NCBI GenBank assembly: GCA_013152475.1
Contig: JAADGH010000081.1
Coordinates: 62,001 to 126,000 of the forward strand
Origin: Planctomycetota bacterium
GTDB lineage: Bacteria; Planctomycetota; Brocadiia; JAADGH01
DNA length: 64,000 bases
Reading direction: 5' to 3'
Below, piece by piece: positions 53,179 to 61,930 of this stretch (position 1 is the first letter of the stretch; each line of letters opens with the position of its first letter). The notes beneath the pieces were generated by a model. That model was not told the DNA's origin and did not search any database. It saw only the letters and a program-made list of their open reading frames with translations. A program made the position numbers and the translations under genes.

Positions 53179-55962
53179 TTGAGCAAAATGCGGGCCAAAA
53201 GACTCCATGTCGTTCTTCGAGCCGCACTGTTCCTCTGGCCGGCGGCGTTCTTGCAGGCGAAGGAAAAGAAGGAAAAGCCGCCCGAACCCTACGCCATCCG
53301 AGTGACCGTGTCCGACAACCGAGCAGGACGATGGGGCATTTCGCTCAAGCCCACCGACTGCGAGGTGACCGGCATGCGGGGCTGGCGGTTCAACCGGTCC
53401 GACTCGGTGGCCCCGGAGAAGCTCCGGGCCAAATTCAGAACGCGCACCCGGAAGTTGACGGGAGCCGAGCGAAAAGACGACAGGATCCCCAAGCTCGAAG
53501 CGATGGGGCTGGATGTCTTCATTCTGGGTCGCCCCGACCATATCCTCGAGGTCAAGGCGTCAAAGATCAGCGTTACCTTTGAGCTGCGAGAGCTTCTGTT
53601 CGGGGCGCCAATCGAACACGACAGCGGAAAGGTGAGAGTCCGACGCATTCCCAATCCGATCGACCTGACACCGGAGAAGCGCGAATACGACTACGTGTCC
53701 GTGGCCGTGGACGCGAAACGCCAGGCATGGGCATCTTGGATCGAATATACGGACAAGGGCCAGCGACTCTGGCTCGGCAGGATTACATCGAACGGCATCG
53801 GCGATGTGTACGATGTAACCGGTAGGGCGGGGCGATACTTCTCCCCGATCACGGCCGTGGACGAGGGGGGGCGCATCTGGGTCATCTTTGGCATGGAGGA
53901 GAAGGGGAACATCGACCTCTACGCGAGGAACCTGAATGCCTTCAAATGGATGAGGATCGACCGCGTGACGAATGACCCGGCGCCGGACATCAACCCCAGC
54001 ATATTTCGCGATGCCAAGGGCAAGATCTGGCTGGTCTGGCAGTCGGCCCGCAATGGGAACTATGACATCTTTATGAAGCACGTCCACGACGCGACGTGGT
54101 CGAAGGAATACCGGGTGACAAACACCCCGGAGAACGAATGGTCTCCGGCAATCTGTGCAAATAAGGACGGCGTGGCCTTTGTCGCCTATGATGTCTATCG
54201 GGGCAGCGACTACGACATTGCCATGCGGAAGTTTGTCAACGAAAAGTTCGCGGACGCCGGTCCAATTGCCCAGACTCCGATGAATGAAACCCATGCGTCG
54301 ATGGTCATGGACGCGAAGGACCGGATGTGGGTCGCATGGGAGGAGGGCCCGGGCAACTGGGGCGTGGCGTATCCCCACGGCAACGGTGTTCCCCTGCACA
54401 TGCCCAGGACGATCAAGTATAAGGTGATCGACGCGGGCGAGGAGAAGAAAGCGGGCGATCTCACCGCAAACTTTCCCTATGACCTGCAAGGCCGCAACGA
54501 AGCCCCCCGGCTTGCCGTGGACGCAAAGGATCGGATATGGATGGCCTTCCGGCATCTCTCGGGCGGACTGACCTCGCGCAGGACCGAGGCCGAGAGCCTC
54601 GTACCGCTGTGGGAAAGCTACGTTACCTACTGTGGGGACAAGGGCTGGACCGAGCCGCTGCCCCTGTCCCAAAGCGAGGGGCGACGGAACCAACTTCCTT
54701 CGATCTCAGCGGACAAGCATGGCAGCGTCTGGGCCGCATGGGCCGGCGATGGCAGACCGTGCTGGGAAAAGGACGTGCGTCCCGTCCGCTGCACGATCCA
54801 TGCGGCATCGTTGGAGGCGGCCAAGGGCGCGGCCGAGCCTGCGCCCGAATCGTGCGAGAGCGAAACTCTGGCACAAAAGGCGGAACGAAGGCGCCCCACG
54901 CATTACGGCACCGTCATCGCGAAGAAGGAATACCGCCTTCTATTCGGCGACCTGAACCGGCCGACCGAAATATCCATTGAGGCCGAGGCGGGGTGGGGGA
55001 CGTACGACGACTCGTTCCGCTATGCCTGGGACGCGGGTGGGCTGGACTTTGCTGGCGTGGCCGAGAACTTCGCCGGCGGCAAGCGTCTGTCGCCCTGGCG
55101 CCGAGCGCAGGATGCCGCGCGGGTGTATTCCAGCCCGAAGCGTTTCATCACGGTCTTGGCGAATTGGCGCGAGGGCCCCTTCCCGGTGGGCAGTCGATTG
55201 GCGATTGCCGAATCGCCGAGCGCATCGCCCATCGGCATCTTCTACTCGGACCCGCGCGCAAAGAAGGTCGATGAGAACGACGCGAAGAAGCTCTGGGAGG
55301 CCATCCAGAAGGAGAACAAAGTTCGCCGCCTGAGTATCCCCATCACGCCGGCCAGCAAGCTCGGCACGGATTGGAGCTCCGGCGCGTCCCCTGTCGAACC
55401 GGTGGTCGAGATCCTCAGCGGGGCGCACTGGTCCTACGAGCAGGAGGGCGCGCCCCTCGCGGCGAAGCCAGGGGCGGAGACCGTGCACGAAGGGTTCGAG
55501 GCCGCGGGCTTTGTCGACAAGGCCCTGGCCAAGGGCATCAAACTCGGCTTCGTCGCGGGGTCGGGGCCGTGCTCGACGAACTGCGCCTTTACGGGGGTCT
55601 ATGTCGAGGAGGTGACGCCGAAGGGCCTGTTCGATGCCTTGGTTGCGCGACGTTGCTACGCCGCTACGGATAAGATCATCCTTGATTACCGGGTGGAAAA
55701 CCACTTCATGGGCGAGGAATGCGCGATCTCCGGCAAACCGGAGTTCTACATCCGCATCATCGGCACGGGCGAAATCAAGGAACTGTCCGTCATCAAAAAC
55801 GGCAAACCGATCCACACGACGGATCCCGATGGCGTGGACATTGCCTACTCGTTCACCGACGAAAAGGCCGAGGCCGGCAAAGAAGCGTGCTACTACATTC
55901 GCGTGATTCAGGACAATGGCAAGATGGCGTGGGGCAGCCCCATGTGGATTACCGCCAAGTAG
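53179..55962 (+). CDS. Secreted beta-propeller protein with degenerate DUF3604 domain
   Basis: A 927-residue exported protein. The start is taken as TTG at 53179, nine bases after GAGGG. ATG at 53188 is the alternative. The signal peptide is RLHVVLRAALFLWPAAFLQA. Residues ~130-540 hold repeated D-(A/K)K-x-x-x-W-(V/M)-(A/V)(W/F) blades (GKIWLVWQSARNGNYDIF, VAFVAYDVYRGSDYDI, DRMWVAWEEG, GSVWAAWAGDG), a beta-propeller. From ~590 the fold of DUF3604 is evident (YRLLFGDLNRPTEIS, AGGLDFAGVAENF, and GLFDALVARRCYAATDKI near the end). Metal-site residues normally GDLHxHT and TDH are replaced by GDLNRPT and AEN. It is therefore probably a non-catalytic, possibly carbohydrate-binding, member. Confidence 0.75.
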   Translation: MSKMRAKRLHVVLRAALFLWPAAFLQAKEKKEKPPEPYAIRVTVSDNRAGRWGISLKPTDCEVTGMRGWRFNRSDSVAPEKLRAKFRTRTRKLTGAERKDDRIPKLEAMGLDVFILGRPDHILEVKASKISVTFELRELLFGAPIEHDSGKVRVRRIPNPIDLTPEKREYDYVSVAVDAKRQAWASWIEYTDKGQRLWLGRITSNGIGDVYDVTGRAGRYFSPITAVDEGGRIWVIFGMEEKGNIDLYARNLNAFKWMRIDRVTNDPAPDINPSIFRDAKGKIWLVWQSARNGNYDIFMKHVHDATWSKEYRVTNTPENEWSPAICANKDGVAFVAYDVYRGSDYDIAMRKFVNEKFADAGPIAQTPMNETHASMVMDAKDRMWVAWEEGPGNWGVAYPHGNGVPLHMPRTIKYKVIDAGEEKKAGDLTANFPYDLQGRNEAPRLAVDAKDRIWMAFRHLSGGLTSRRTEAESLVPLWESYVTYCGDKGWTEPLPLSQSEGRRNQLPSISADKHGSVWAAWAGDGRPCWEKDVRPVRCTIHAASLEAAKGAAEPAPESCESETLAQKAERRRPTHYGTVIAKKEYRLLFGDLNRPTEISIEAEAGWGTYDDSFRYAWDAGGLDFAGVAENFAGGKRLSPWRRAQDAARVYSSPKRFITVLANWREGPFPVGSRLAIAESPSASPIGIFYSDPRAKKVDENDAKKLWEAIQKENKVRRLSIPITPASKLGTDWSSGASPVEPVVEILSGAHWSYEQEGAPLAAKPGAETVHEGFEAAGFVDKALAKGIKLGFVAGSGPCSTNCAFTGVYVEEVTPKGLFDALVARRCYAATDKIILDYRVENHFMGEECAISGKPEFYIRIIGTGEIKELSVIKNGKPIHTTDPDGVDIAYSFTDEKAEAGKEACYYIRVIQDNGKMAWGSPMWITAK

Positions 55963-55990
55963 TTCCCCCCGCCGTATGCCCGCGGTGCGG

Positions 55991-56308
55991 CTACGCCTTT
56001 GCCTCCTGTGCCTGCTTTCGATGAATGAACATGAGGTTGCGGACGTAAATGAAGGAATTGAAAAGATACGCAAGGATGAATACGGGGTCGTGCTTTTTGG
56101 CCGCGTAGACGAGGAGAATAAGACTTCCGATGATGCTGAGGTACCAGAATCCCACAGGAATAATGCTTTCCTTCCGCCGTTCCGAAACGATCCACTGGTA
56201 AACGAAGCGGCACGTAAACACCGCCTGGCCGACAAGCCCCACGATCGCCCATGCCGTACACTGGGCCCATATCTGATCAACATGTTGACAGATAAACTGA
56301 TACATCAC
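55991..56308 (-). CDS. LAB_N-type membrane protein (lipid-A-disaccharide synthase N-terminal-like domain)
   Basis: A 105-residue membrane protein with three hydrophobic helices and the LAB_N (PF07578) pattern: FTCRFVYQWIVSERRKESIIPVGFWYLSIIGSLILLVYA followed by DPVFILAYLFNSFIYVRNL. Small stand-alone LAB_N proteins typically sit next to GT2 glycosyltransferases in lipid or lipid A modification loci, as here. The start overlaps the GT2 stop by four bases (ATGA). The exact role, perhaps handling the lipid-linked sugar made by GT2, is not established. Confidence 0.9.
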   Translation of the reverse strand: MMYQFICQHVDQIWAQCTAWAIVGLVGQAVFTCRFVYQWIVSERRKESIIPVGFWYLSIIGSLILLVYAAKKHDPVFILAYLFNSFIYVRNLMFIHRKQAQEAKA

Positions 56309-57036
56309 TTTTCCTCACTTTCGATCTCATAGCGCAGGTACCGCCGCTGCATCCATCGCACGGCAAGGCAGTCGCGGAAGGAAACAAAGACGCGGTTCAG
56401 CGTCGTGTATTTTGACGTCCCATGCCTGCGGGGAAAGTGCTGCACGTCGACTTCCTTTATCCGAAACCCATTCAGCCGCGCAAGCGTCGGGAAAAAGCGG
56501 TGCATGCCCTCAAACAGCTTGAATCGTTTGACACATTCCTTGGGGAAGACCTTCAGCGAACATCCTGTGTCCTGGATGCTTTCGTGGGTCAGTTTGTTGC
56601 GCACCCAATTGGCGATCCTGGACGAAGCCCGTTTCACGAAGGAGTCCTCCCGCTTCGCCCGGCGCCCGCAGACGACCAGGTCCGGCTCATACAGCTCCAG
56701 CAGCTTTCCGATATCGCGCGGGTCATACTGCAGGTCCGCGTCCAGTGTGACGACAATGTCGCCCACGGCGGCGCGCAGGCCGGCGTCGAATGCTGCCGTC
56801 TGGCCACAGTTCGTCTTGAACTTCACAAGGTGCAGGAAGTCGCTCTCCTTCTTCAGGTCCCTCATCACCTCGTAGCTGTTGTCCGTGCTCCCGTCATCGA
56901 CCAGGACCAGCTCGAAACTCCGGCCGATCTCGGTCAGCGCGTCCTTCAGTTGCTTGACGAGGATGGGGATGTTCTCTTCCTCATTGTAAACGGGAACCAC
57001 CACGGAGACTTCCCTCTTCGCAGTATTTTCGCTCAT
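56305..57036 (-). CDS. GT2 glycosyltransferase (dolichyl/undecaprenyl-phosphate mannosyltransferase-like)
   Basis: A 243-residue GT-A enzyme of the DPM1/ArnC-like GT2 group: VSVVVPVYNEEENIPILVKQL, LVLVDDGSTDNSYEVM (DD/DxS nucleotide-sugar site), ALAxxGxDIVVTLDADLQYDP (DxD-type LDADLQ) and a RRAKREDSFVKR loop. DTGCSLKVFPKECVKRF and FRIKEVDVQHFPRRHGTSKYT complete the acceptor side. No transmembrane helices follow the catalytic domain, so it likely transfers sugar to a polyprenyl phosphate at the membrane face together with the LAB_N protein. It has its own promoter at 57080-57108. Confidence 0.92.
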   Translation of the reverse strand: MSENTAKREVSVVVPVYNEEENIPILVKQLKDALTEIGRSFELVLVDDGSTDNSYEVMRDLKKESDFLHLVKFKTNCGQTAAFDAGLRAAVGDIVVTLDADLQYDPRDIGKLLELYEPDLVVCGRRAKREDSFVKRASSRIANWVRNKLTHESIQDTGCSLKVFPKECVKRFKLFEGMHRFFPTLARLNGFRIKEVDVQHFPRRHGTSKYTTLNRVFVSFRDCLAVRWMQRRYLRYEIESEEK

Positions 57037-57079
57037 TGGAATTCGACCTCATTTGACCGCAAGATCAGGAAAGAACGCA

Positions 57080-57108
57080 ATTGTACGATATACGAAGGCG
57101 TTTCGCAA
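57080..57108 (-). promoter_or_regulatory. Candidate promoter of the GT2/LAB_N pair
   Basis: Minus strand TTGCGA (57108-57103), 17-base spacer, TACAAT (57085-57080). Confidence 0.5.
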
Positions 57109-57125
57109 TGACTTAGTAGGGGGGC

Positions 57126-58427
57126 TCAAACGACGAAGCGGCCGGGATTCAGGATATCGTTCGGGTCGAACGCCGCGCGCAGGCCGTGCATGATCGGCTC
57201 GGCGGAACCGGCACGCCCCCAGACGTCCGCCTGCTCCTTCACGTCACGGGGGGCGTATTCCACCACCAGATGCCCGCCCGCATCCTCCGCCCACCTTCGC
57301 AGCCGGGAGATCGCCTTGTCCGGGCGCTTGGCGTCGGGAGGGAAAAGGGCGTAAACGATCCCACTGCCCGCGTGGCACACCGTCGCGGCCGAGAAGTCAC
57401 TTGCCGCCGAAACGATCTGCGGGACCGATGCGATGGGGACCGCGATTTTGCATCGTGTGCGGCCGGTCCCGTCGGCGAGTATCACCCCAAGTCCCGTCCA
57501 GAAGCTGTCGGCCGCGTCGGGCGGTAATTTTGCTGAGTTGGACGGGTTCTTTTTGGACACCTCTCGAACCTGACGCTCCACGGGGTCCTGGAACCCCTCG
57601 AAGAGCAGGACCACGCCATACGCGCCGCCGGCGTCCACACCGCACCCGGGCGGGAGCATGGCCGCAGCGGAAGGATCGATGAGCTCGATGGCCGAGGGCA
57701 GCAGATGGGAGGCAAGCAATTGCGCCACGGCTTCAGCGGCGGCGTCCAAGGACGCGAAAGAGAGCCCCACCGTTTGCGCAGTAGTCGGAAGAGGGACCAG
57801 GCGAAACGTGGCCTCCACGATGACGGCGAGCGTGCCAAGGGAGCCGATGAACAACTTGCACATGTCATAGCCCGCCACATTCTTGACCGACTTGCCACCG
57901 TACTTCAGCAGCTTGCCGTCTGGGGTTACGACCTTGAGTCCGAGTACGAAGTCGCGGGCGGATCCATACCCGAAGCGGCGCGGGCCGCTTGCGTTCGCGG
58001 CGAGCACCCCGCCCACGGTTGCCGCTTCCGCGGTGGGTGGATCCAACGGGAGCAATTGCCGCTGTTGCGAAAGACAGGTCTGCAACTCGCGCAGCGTCAC
58101 GCCGGCCTGCGCGGTGACGGTCAGGTTCTCGGCGTCGTGTTCCGAGATGTGGTCGAGCCCGTTCAGCGACAGGCATATGAACTCTTGCGTCTGGGGGATA
58201 GGGCGGCCGAGGCTGATCTTCGTCCCGCCGCCTCGCGGCGCGATGGGAATTTGCTGCTCGTTGGCCCATGAGAGAATCGCCGAAACCTCCGCCTCCGATT
58301 GGGGGTGGAGGATCAGGGCAGGGGGGACCCCGTCCACGGAATGTGCGTCCAGCTCCTTCGTATCTGAGGTGAAGGTGATGCCCGCGCATTTCGCTTGATA
58401 CGATTCGACTAAGCTGTCACTCTCCAT
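57126..58427 (-). CDS. glcE: Glycolate oxidase-type FAD-binding subunit GlcE
   Basis: A 433-residue PCMH-type FAD-binding protein: PPALILHPQSEAEVSAIL, PIAPRGGGTKISLG (the pyrophosphate-binding glycine loop), LTVTAQAGVTLREL, LPLDPP-AEAATVGGVLAANASGPRRFGYGSARDFVLGLKVV and KNVAGYDMCKLFIGSLGTL, the last being characteristic of GlcE. Glycolate dehydrogenase is normally GlcD + GlcE + the iron-sulfur GlcF. It overlaps glcD by 11 bases. The ATG at 58427 is used, since the open frame further upstream lies inside glcD. The glcF subunit would be expected next but is absent. The next gene downstream is an unrelated GT2 with its own promoter. Confidence 0.88.
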   Translation of the reverse strand: MESDSLVESYQAKCAGITFTSDTKELDAHSVDGVPPALILHPQSEAEVSAILSWANEQQIPIAPRGGGTKISLGRPIPQTQEFICLSLNGLDHISEHDAENLTVTAQAGVTLRELQTCLSQQRQLLPLDPPTAEAATVGGVLAANASGPRRFGYGSARDFVLGLKVVTPDGKLLKYGGKSVKNVAGYDMCKLFIGSLGTLAVIVEATFRLVPLPTTAQTVGLSFASLDAAAEAVAQLLASHLLPSAIELIDPSAAAMLPPGCGVDAGGAYGVVLLFEGFQDPVERQVREVSKKNPSNSAKLPPDAADSFWTGLGVILADGTGRTRCKIAVPIASVPQIVSAASDFSAATVCHAGSGIVYALFPPDAKRPDKAISRLRRWAEDAGGHLVVEYAPRDVKEQADVWGRAGSAEPIMHGLRAAFDPNDILNPGRFVV

Positions 58428-59814
58428 GTGCGCTTGCCTCTTCCGTGGGGAATATCTTTTCGGCGTTGCACAGGCCGGCGGGGTCGAATACATCCTTGAC
58501 CCGCCGCATCGCGTCAAGGTCGGATTTTGTGAAGACAAACGGCATGGCGTTCTGCTTCTCGATGCCAATGCCGTGCTCGCCGCTCAACGTCCCGCCGGCG
58601 TCGGCGCAGGCCTGCAGGATCTCGAATCCAGCGATTCGCGTGGCCTTCTTTGCGCCGTCGTCGCGCTCGTCATAAAGCAAACAGGGGTGCAGATTTCCAT
58701 CACCTGCGTGAAGGCAGTTGGCCACCTTCAGGCCATGCCGTTTCGCAATCTCGACAACCTTCGCCAGCACCTCGGGCAGCTTCGTTCGCGGGACCGTGCC
58801 GTCAAGGGTCAGGAAGTTCGGCGCCATACGCGCCAGCGACCCGAATGCCCCTCGGCGTCCCGCCCAGAGGTGCTCCCGTTCCTCGTCCGACTTGGCCACG
58901 CGCACCTCGCGGACGTTGTGCTCCTTGCACAGATCCGTCACATGTCCCGCCAGCCGATCCAAGCCGTCGCGGATCCCATCCAGCTCGATGAGCAACACGG
59001 CCTCGGCATCCAAGGGGTAGCCGCACTTCAGCGATTCCTCGATGGCGTGGATGAATGCCTTGTCCAAGAGCTCCAGCGTGGCCGGGAGAATGCCCGCAGC
59101 AATAATGGCCGAGACGCTGTCCGCGGCATCCTGCAGCGAATTGAAGATGGCCAGCATGGTCTTGATCGCCTCGGGCTGTCGGATCAGCCGGACCGTGATC
59201 TTCGTGACGATGCCGAACGTGCCTTCCGAACCCACAATCAACCCGGTCAGATCATACCCCGGTGTGTCGAGCGCCTTGCCTCCCACCTCGATCACCTGCC
59301 CATTCGGCAGCACGACCTCCAGGCCGAGGACATGGTTGGTGGTCACACCGTACTTCAGGCAGTGCGGCCCGCCGGAGTTCTCGCCGATATTGCCCCCCAG
59401 GGTGCTGACCTTCTGGCTGGCGGGATCCGGGGCGTAGAGATAGCCGTCCTTGGCCACCGTGTTGACCAGATGGAGATTCACGAGCCCCGGCTCCACGACG
59501 GCCCGCATGTTGGGGTAGTCGATTTCGAGGATGCGATTCATGCGCGACATCTCGATGATCACCGCATCCTTGCACACGGTCCCGCCGCTGAGATTTGTCC
59601 CCGCGCCGCGCGCGACGAAGGGGATCTGCTGCTTGTGGAGGAGCTTCACGACATCGGAAACCTGTCGAGTTGATGTGGGGAAGCAGACCAGCCTGGGATA
59701 GGCCATATCCACGCCGGCGTCATACTCGTAGACCTGCAAGTCGACGTCGCGGTCGAGGACGTTTTCTCTGCCGACGACCCGTCTCAGACGGTCGGCCAGG
59801 TGATCTGTGTCCAT
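58417..59814 (-). CDS. glcD: Glycolate oxidase-type FAD-linked subunit GlcD
   Basis: A 465-residue VAO/PCMH flavoprotein. The FAD-binding half has PTSTRQVSDVVKLLHK, PFVARGAGTNLSGGTV, RAVVEPGLVN, APDPASQKVSTLGGNIGENSGGPHCLKYGVT and the PGYDLTGLIVGSEGTFGIVTKIT strand. The C-terminal FAD_oxidase half has RVAKSDEEREHLWAGRRGAFG, VANCLHAGDGNLHP (histidine motif) and GTLSGEHGIGIEK. It is the normal length for GlcD-type 2-hydroxyacid dehydrogenases, which oxidise glycolate or D-lactate. It overlaps glcE. Upstream lies an aminotransferase/aldolase operon that could feed or drain glyoxylate. Confidence 0.92.
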   Translation of the reverse strand: MDTDHLADRLRRVVGRENVLDRDVDLQVYEYDAGVDMAYPRLVCFPTSTRQVSDVVKLLHKQQIPFVARGAGTNLSGGTVCKDAVIIEMSRMNRILEIDYPNMRAVVEPGLVNLHLVNTVAKDGYLYAPDPASQKVSTLGGNIGENSGGPHCLKYGVTTNHVLGLEVVLPNGQVIEVGGKALDTPGYDLTGLIVGSEGTFGIVTKITVRLIRQPEAIKTMLAIFNSLQDAADSVSAIIAAGILPATLELLDKAFIHAIEESLKCGYPLDAEAVLLIELDGIRDGLDRLAGHVTDLCKEHNVREVRVAKSDEEREHLWAGRRGAFGSLARMAPNFLTLDGTVPRTKLPEVLAKVVEIAKRHGLKVANCLHAGDGNLHPCLLYDERDDGAKKATRIAGFEILQACADAGGTLSGEHGIGIEKQNAMPFVFTKSDLDAMRRVKDVFDPAGLCNAEKIFPTEEASAHGE

Positions 59815-59867
59815 TGCATTGTGCCTTGTATCCTGAGATACGCGCCCCCGGAAATATTCAAAATCCT

Positions 59868-59896
59868 AATCCTAATTTTTTGTGTAGGTTAGGATT
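59868..59896 (-). terminator. Hairpin after the UroD-like gene (candidate terminator)
   Basis: AATCCTAA (59868-59875) and TTAGGATT (59889-59896) form a perfect 8-bp inverted repeat. On the minus strand it is followed by AGGATTTTG. It falls between the UroD-like stop and the glcD start. ATCCTA is also directly repeated beside it. A short T-run makes termination plausible but not certain. Confidence 0.45.
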
Positions 59897-59920
59897 ACGG
59901 CCAGGGGCAAGTGAAGTCCA

Positions 59921-60973
59921 TTACACCGAAATCGGATACGCGCCGAACTCGAACGTCGCGTCGATCATCGCCTTGAAATTCTGGATGGGCACGTAGTTCG
60001 TCACCGTGTTGCTCGACCCGACCATGTATCCACCCCCCGGCCCACAGTCGTGGATGCGCTGCCGCACTTCATCGCGCACCTCCTCAGGCGTGCCGCGCGT
60101 GAGTGTGTACCCGAGGTCGAGGTTTCCGATCAGGCAGACACGGTCCCCGATCTTTCGTTTGAGTTCGGCAATGTTCATCGCCTTCGGCTCGATGGGCTGA
60201 AGGCCGTTGATGCCGATGTCGATGAGATCGTCCATGACTTGGGCCAGGTCCCCGTCGGAATGGAAAAGGAGGGGAAGGTTCTTCTCGTCACAGACCTGCT
60301 TCATCTTTCGCATCCATGGAAATACGTGTTCGCGAAGCAGCTTCGGCGACACCATCAGCCCTTCCGTGTAGGCGATGTCATCCGTGTACCACATGGCCCC
60401 GACGTTTTCAATGTCCGCCGCCGCGCGAAAGATGTCCAGGTGGAGCCGGCCCAGGCGGTCGAACATCCGCGCCACCAACTCCGGGTTCTCGACCAGGGCC
60501 ATGGAAAAGGTCTCGAATCCCATGAGCATCCAAATGGACTCGAAGATCCCCGTACAGCCGGTGATGACCTTCATCCCATCCCACAGATTCCGGCTCACCT
60601 CCTCCACGTTTGAGAAATCCACCGACTCCACCGTCGGCCAGTCGAAGCGCTCGAACTCCTCATCGTTCGTGATGACGCCGGCGTGCTCCGGCGCCCACCT
60701 CCGAGTTTCTTCCTCCTTATAGACATTGTAGTCACCCGCCTTTGCCTTGGCCGCGGCGTATTGGAAGTCGTACCTTCCCCGGAGCCGCACGTAATCGTAT
60801 CCTGCCGTTGCCCAGAACTCGACATCCTCGGCGGCCGTCCGAACCGGTTTGCCCATGAAGGCGTCTTTGACCATCTGATCGATCTTCAGCTCGCACAAGG
60901 GGACACGATCCGGCTCTTGACAATCAAGGGCCGCGCGCACGCGCTCGAAATCAGGTTCAGGCTTGCGGCTCAT
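59921..60973 (-). CDS. Uroporphyrinogen-decarboxylase-family protein (second UroD-like gene)
   Basis: A 350-residue UroD-fold protein: FERVRAALDCQEPDRVPLCELKID, MKVITGCTGIFESIWMLMGFE, AMWYTDDIAYTEGLMVSPKLLREHVFPWMRKM, LPLLFHSDGDLAQVMDDLIDIGINGLQPIEP and VCLIGNLDLGYTL. HSDGD is the same metal-type motif seen in the other UroD-like gene at 33139, but the two differ greatly elsewhere. A true haem-pathway HemE would keep other arginines, so a methyltransferase or unknown activity is more likely. It starts at 60973, overlapping the PfkB stop by four bases. It is the last gene of the 59.9-63.8 kb operon. Confidence 0.85.
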   Translation of the reverse strand: MSRKPEPDFERVRAALDCQEPDRVPLCELKIDQMVKDAFMGKPVRTAAEDVEFWATAGYDYVRLRGRYDFQYAAAKAKAGDYNVYKEEETRRWAPEHAGVITNDEEFERFDWPTVESVDFSNVEEVSRNLWDGMKVITGCTGIFESIWMLMGFETFSMALVENPELVARMFDRLGRLHLDIFRAAADIENVGAMWYTDDIAYTEGLMVSPKLLREHVFPWMRKMKQVCDEKNLPLLFHSDGDLAQVMDDLIDIGINGLQPIEPKAMNIAELKRKIGDRVCLIGNLDLGYTLTRGTPEEVRDEVRQRIHDCGPGGGYMVGSSNTVTNYVPIQNFKAMIDATFEFGAYPISV

Positions 60974-61911
60974 GACTGAAATTTCCCTCGTTTCTTGAGG
61001 AAGGGGCGTACTTCGGAGAGGGTGGGAATGCCGGCGCGGCCGCCGAGTTTCCGCGTCTTCAGCGCCGAGACGGCAGAGGCGAACTCGGCCGTGCGCCTCA
61101 GGTCCCATCCCTGAACAATGCCATAGACATAGGCCCCGTGGAAGACATCGCCGCACCCGGTGGTGTCCACCACGTTATCCATCGTGAAGGCCGGCAGTTC
61201 GAAGGAGCCGTCTTTCGAGAGGGTGTAGGACCCCTGATCGCCGCGCGTCACGACGACTACCTTCTCCTCCGACAGCTTGCTCTGCTCCTCGAAAATAAGC
61301 CGCGCCCCCTGGATCGGATCGTCGGTCTTGGTGTAGTAGCGGGCAAAGCCTTCGGAGGCGATGATGTAGTCGCAGTTGTCGAGTATCCTGCCGGGGTCGT
61401 CGCCGTGATACTCCGCATCGATGGCAACGGGCATCCCCGCTTCCTTTGCGATCTCCGCCGCTCGGGCCGCGCCGGGCTCCAACGGATCGATCAGAAGCAC
61501 CTTCCCTCTGAGGATGGTCTCGGGGCGGATGTGTTTCGCTTCCACCGGCGGAATGTCCTGGGTGGGAATAAGGATCGTCCGCGATCCTGTTTCTTTGTCC
61601 ACGAAGACGAACGCGACGCGCGCCGACGTTCCCTTGACCAGCTCGATCTCACTCGTGTCCACACCCTCGCGGTCGAAGTCTTCGACCACGAACCTGCCGA
61701 ACTCATCATTCCCCACACGGCCCACGTAGCATGGTCTGGCCCCCAGACGCGCCACGGCTACCAGCGCCGTCGCCACCATGCCGCCTCCCTGCTTCGTGAA
61801 CTCCTCCATCCATAGCTTCTCATCCATCTTCGGGAAGCGCGGGAGGATGCCGAGGTAATCCACGGCGCAGCAGCCGACGCCGACGACATCAAACTTCTTT
61901 TCCGAGGTCAT
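60970..61911 (-). CDS. PfkB-family carbohydrate kinase
   Basis: A 313-residue ribokinase-fold kinase. The N-terminal segment is FDVVGVGCCAVDYLGILPRFP, followed by GGGMVATALVAVARLGARPCYVGRVGNDEFG (PfkB signature 1 region). It ends with the anion-hole/catalytic motif VDTTGCGDVFHGAYVYG (signature 2, catalytic Asp), where the more usual GAGD is GCGD. It phosphorylates a sugar or nucleoside. The substrate is unknown. It sits between a transaldolase-like aldolase and a UroD-like gene, suggesting it makes the sugar phosphate that the aldolase cleaves, which is an inference. Confidence 0.9.
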   Translation of the reverse strand: MTSEKKFDVVGVGCCAVDYLGILPRFPKMDEKLWMEEFTKQGGGMVATALVAVARLGARPCYVGRVGNDEFGRFVVEDFDREGVDTSEIELVKGTSARVAFVFVDKETGSRTILIPTQDIPPVEAKHIRPETILRGKVLLIDPLEPGAARAAEIAKEAGMPVAIDAEYHGDDPGRILDNCDYIIASEGFARYYTKTDDPIQGARLIFEEQSKLSEEKVVVVTRGDQGSYTLSKDGSFELPAFTMDNVVDTTGCGDVFHGAYVYGIVQGWDLRRTAEFASAVSALKTRKLGGRAGIPTLSEVRPFLKKRGKFQS

Positions 61912-61930
61912 AAGCGCTTCTGCGTGTGAG

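Noticed and set aside
58426-59673. A 415-codon plus-strand frame
   Set aside because: It is antisense to glcD and has no family resemblance.
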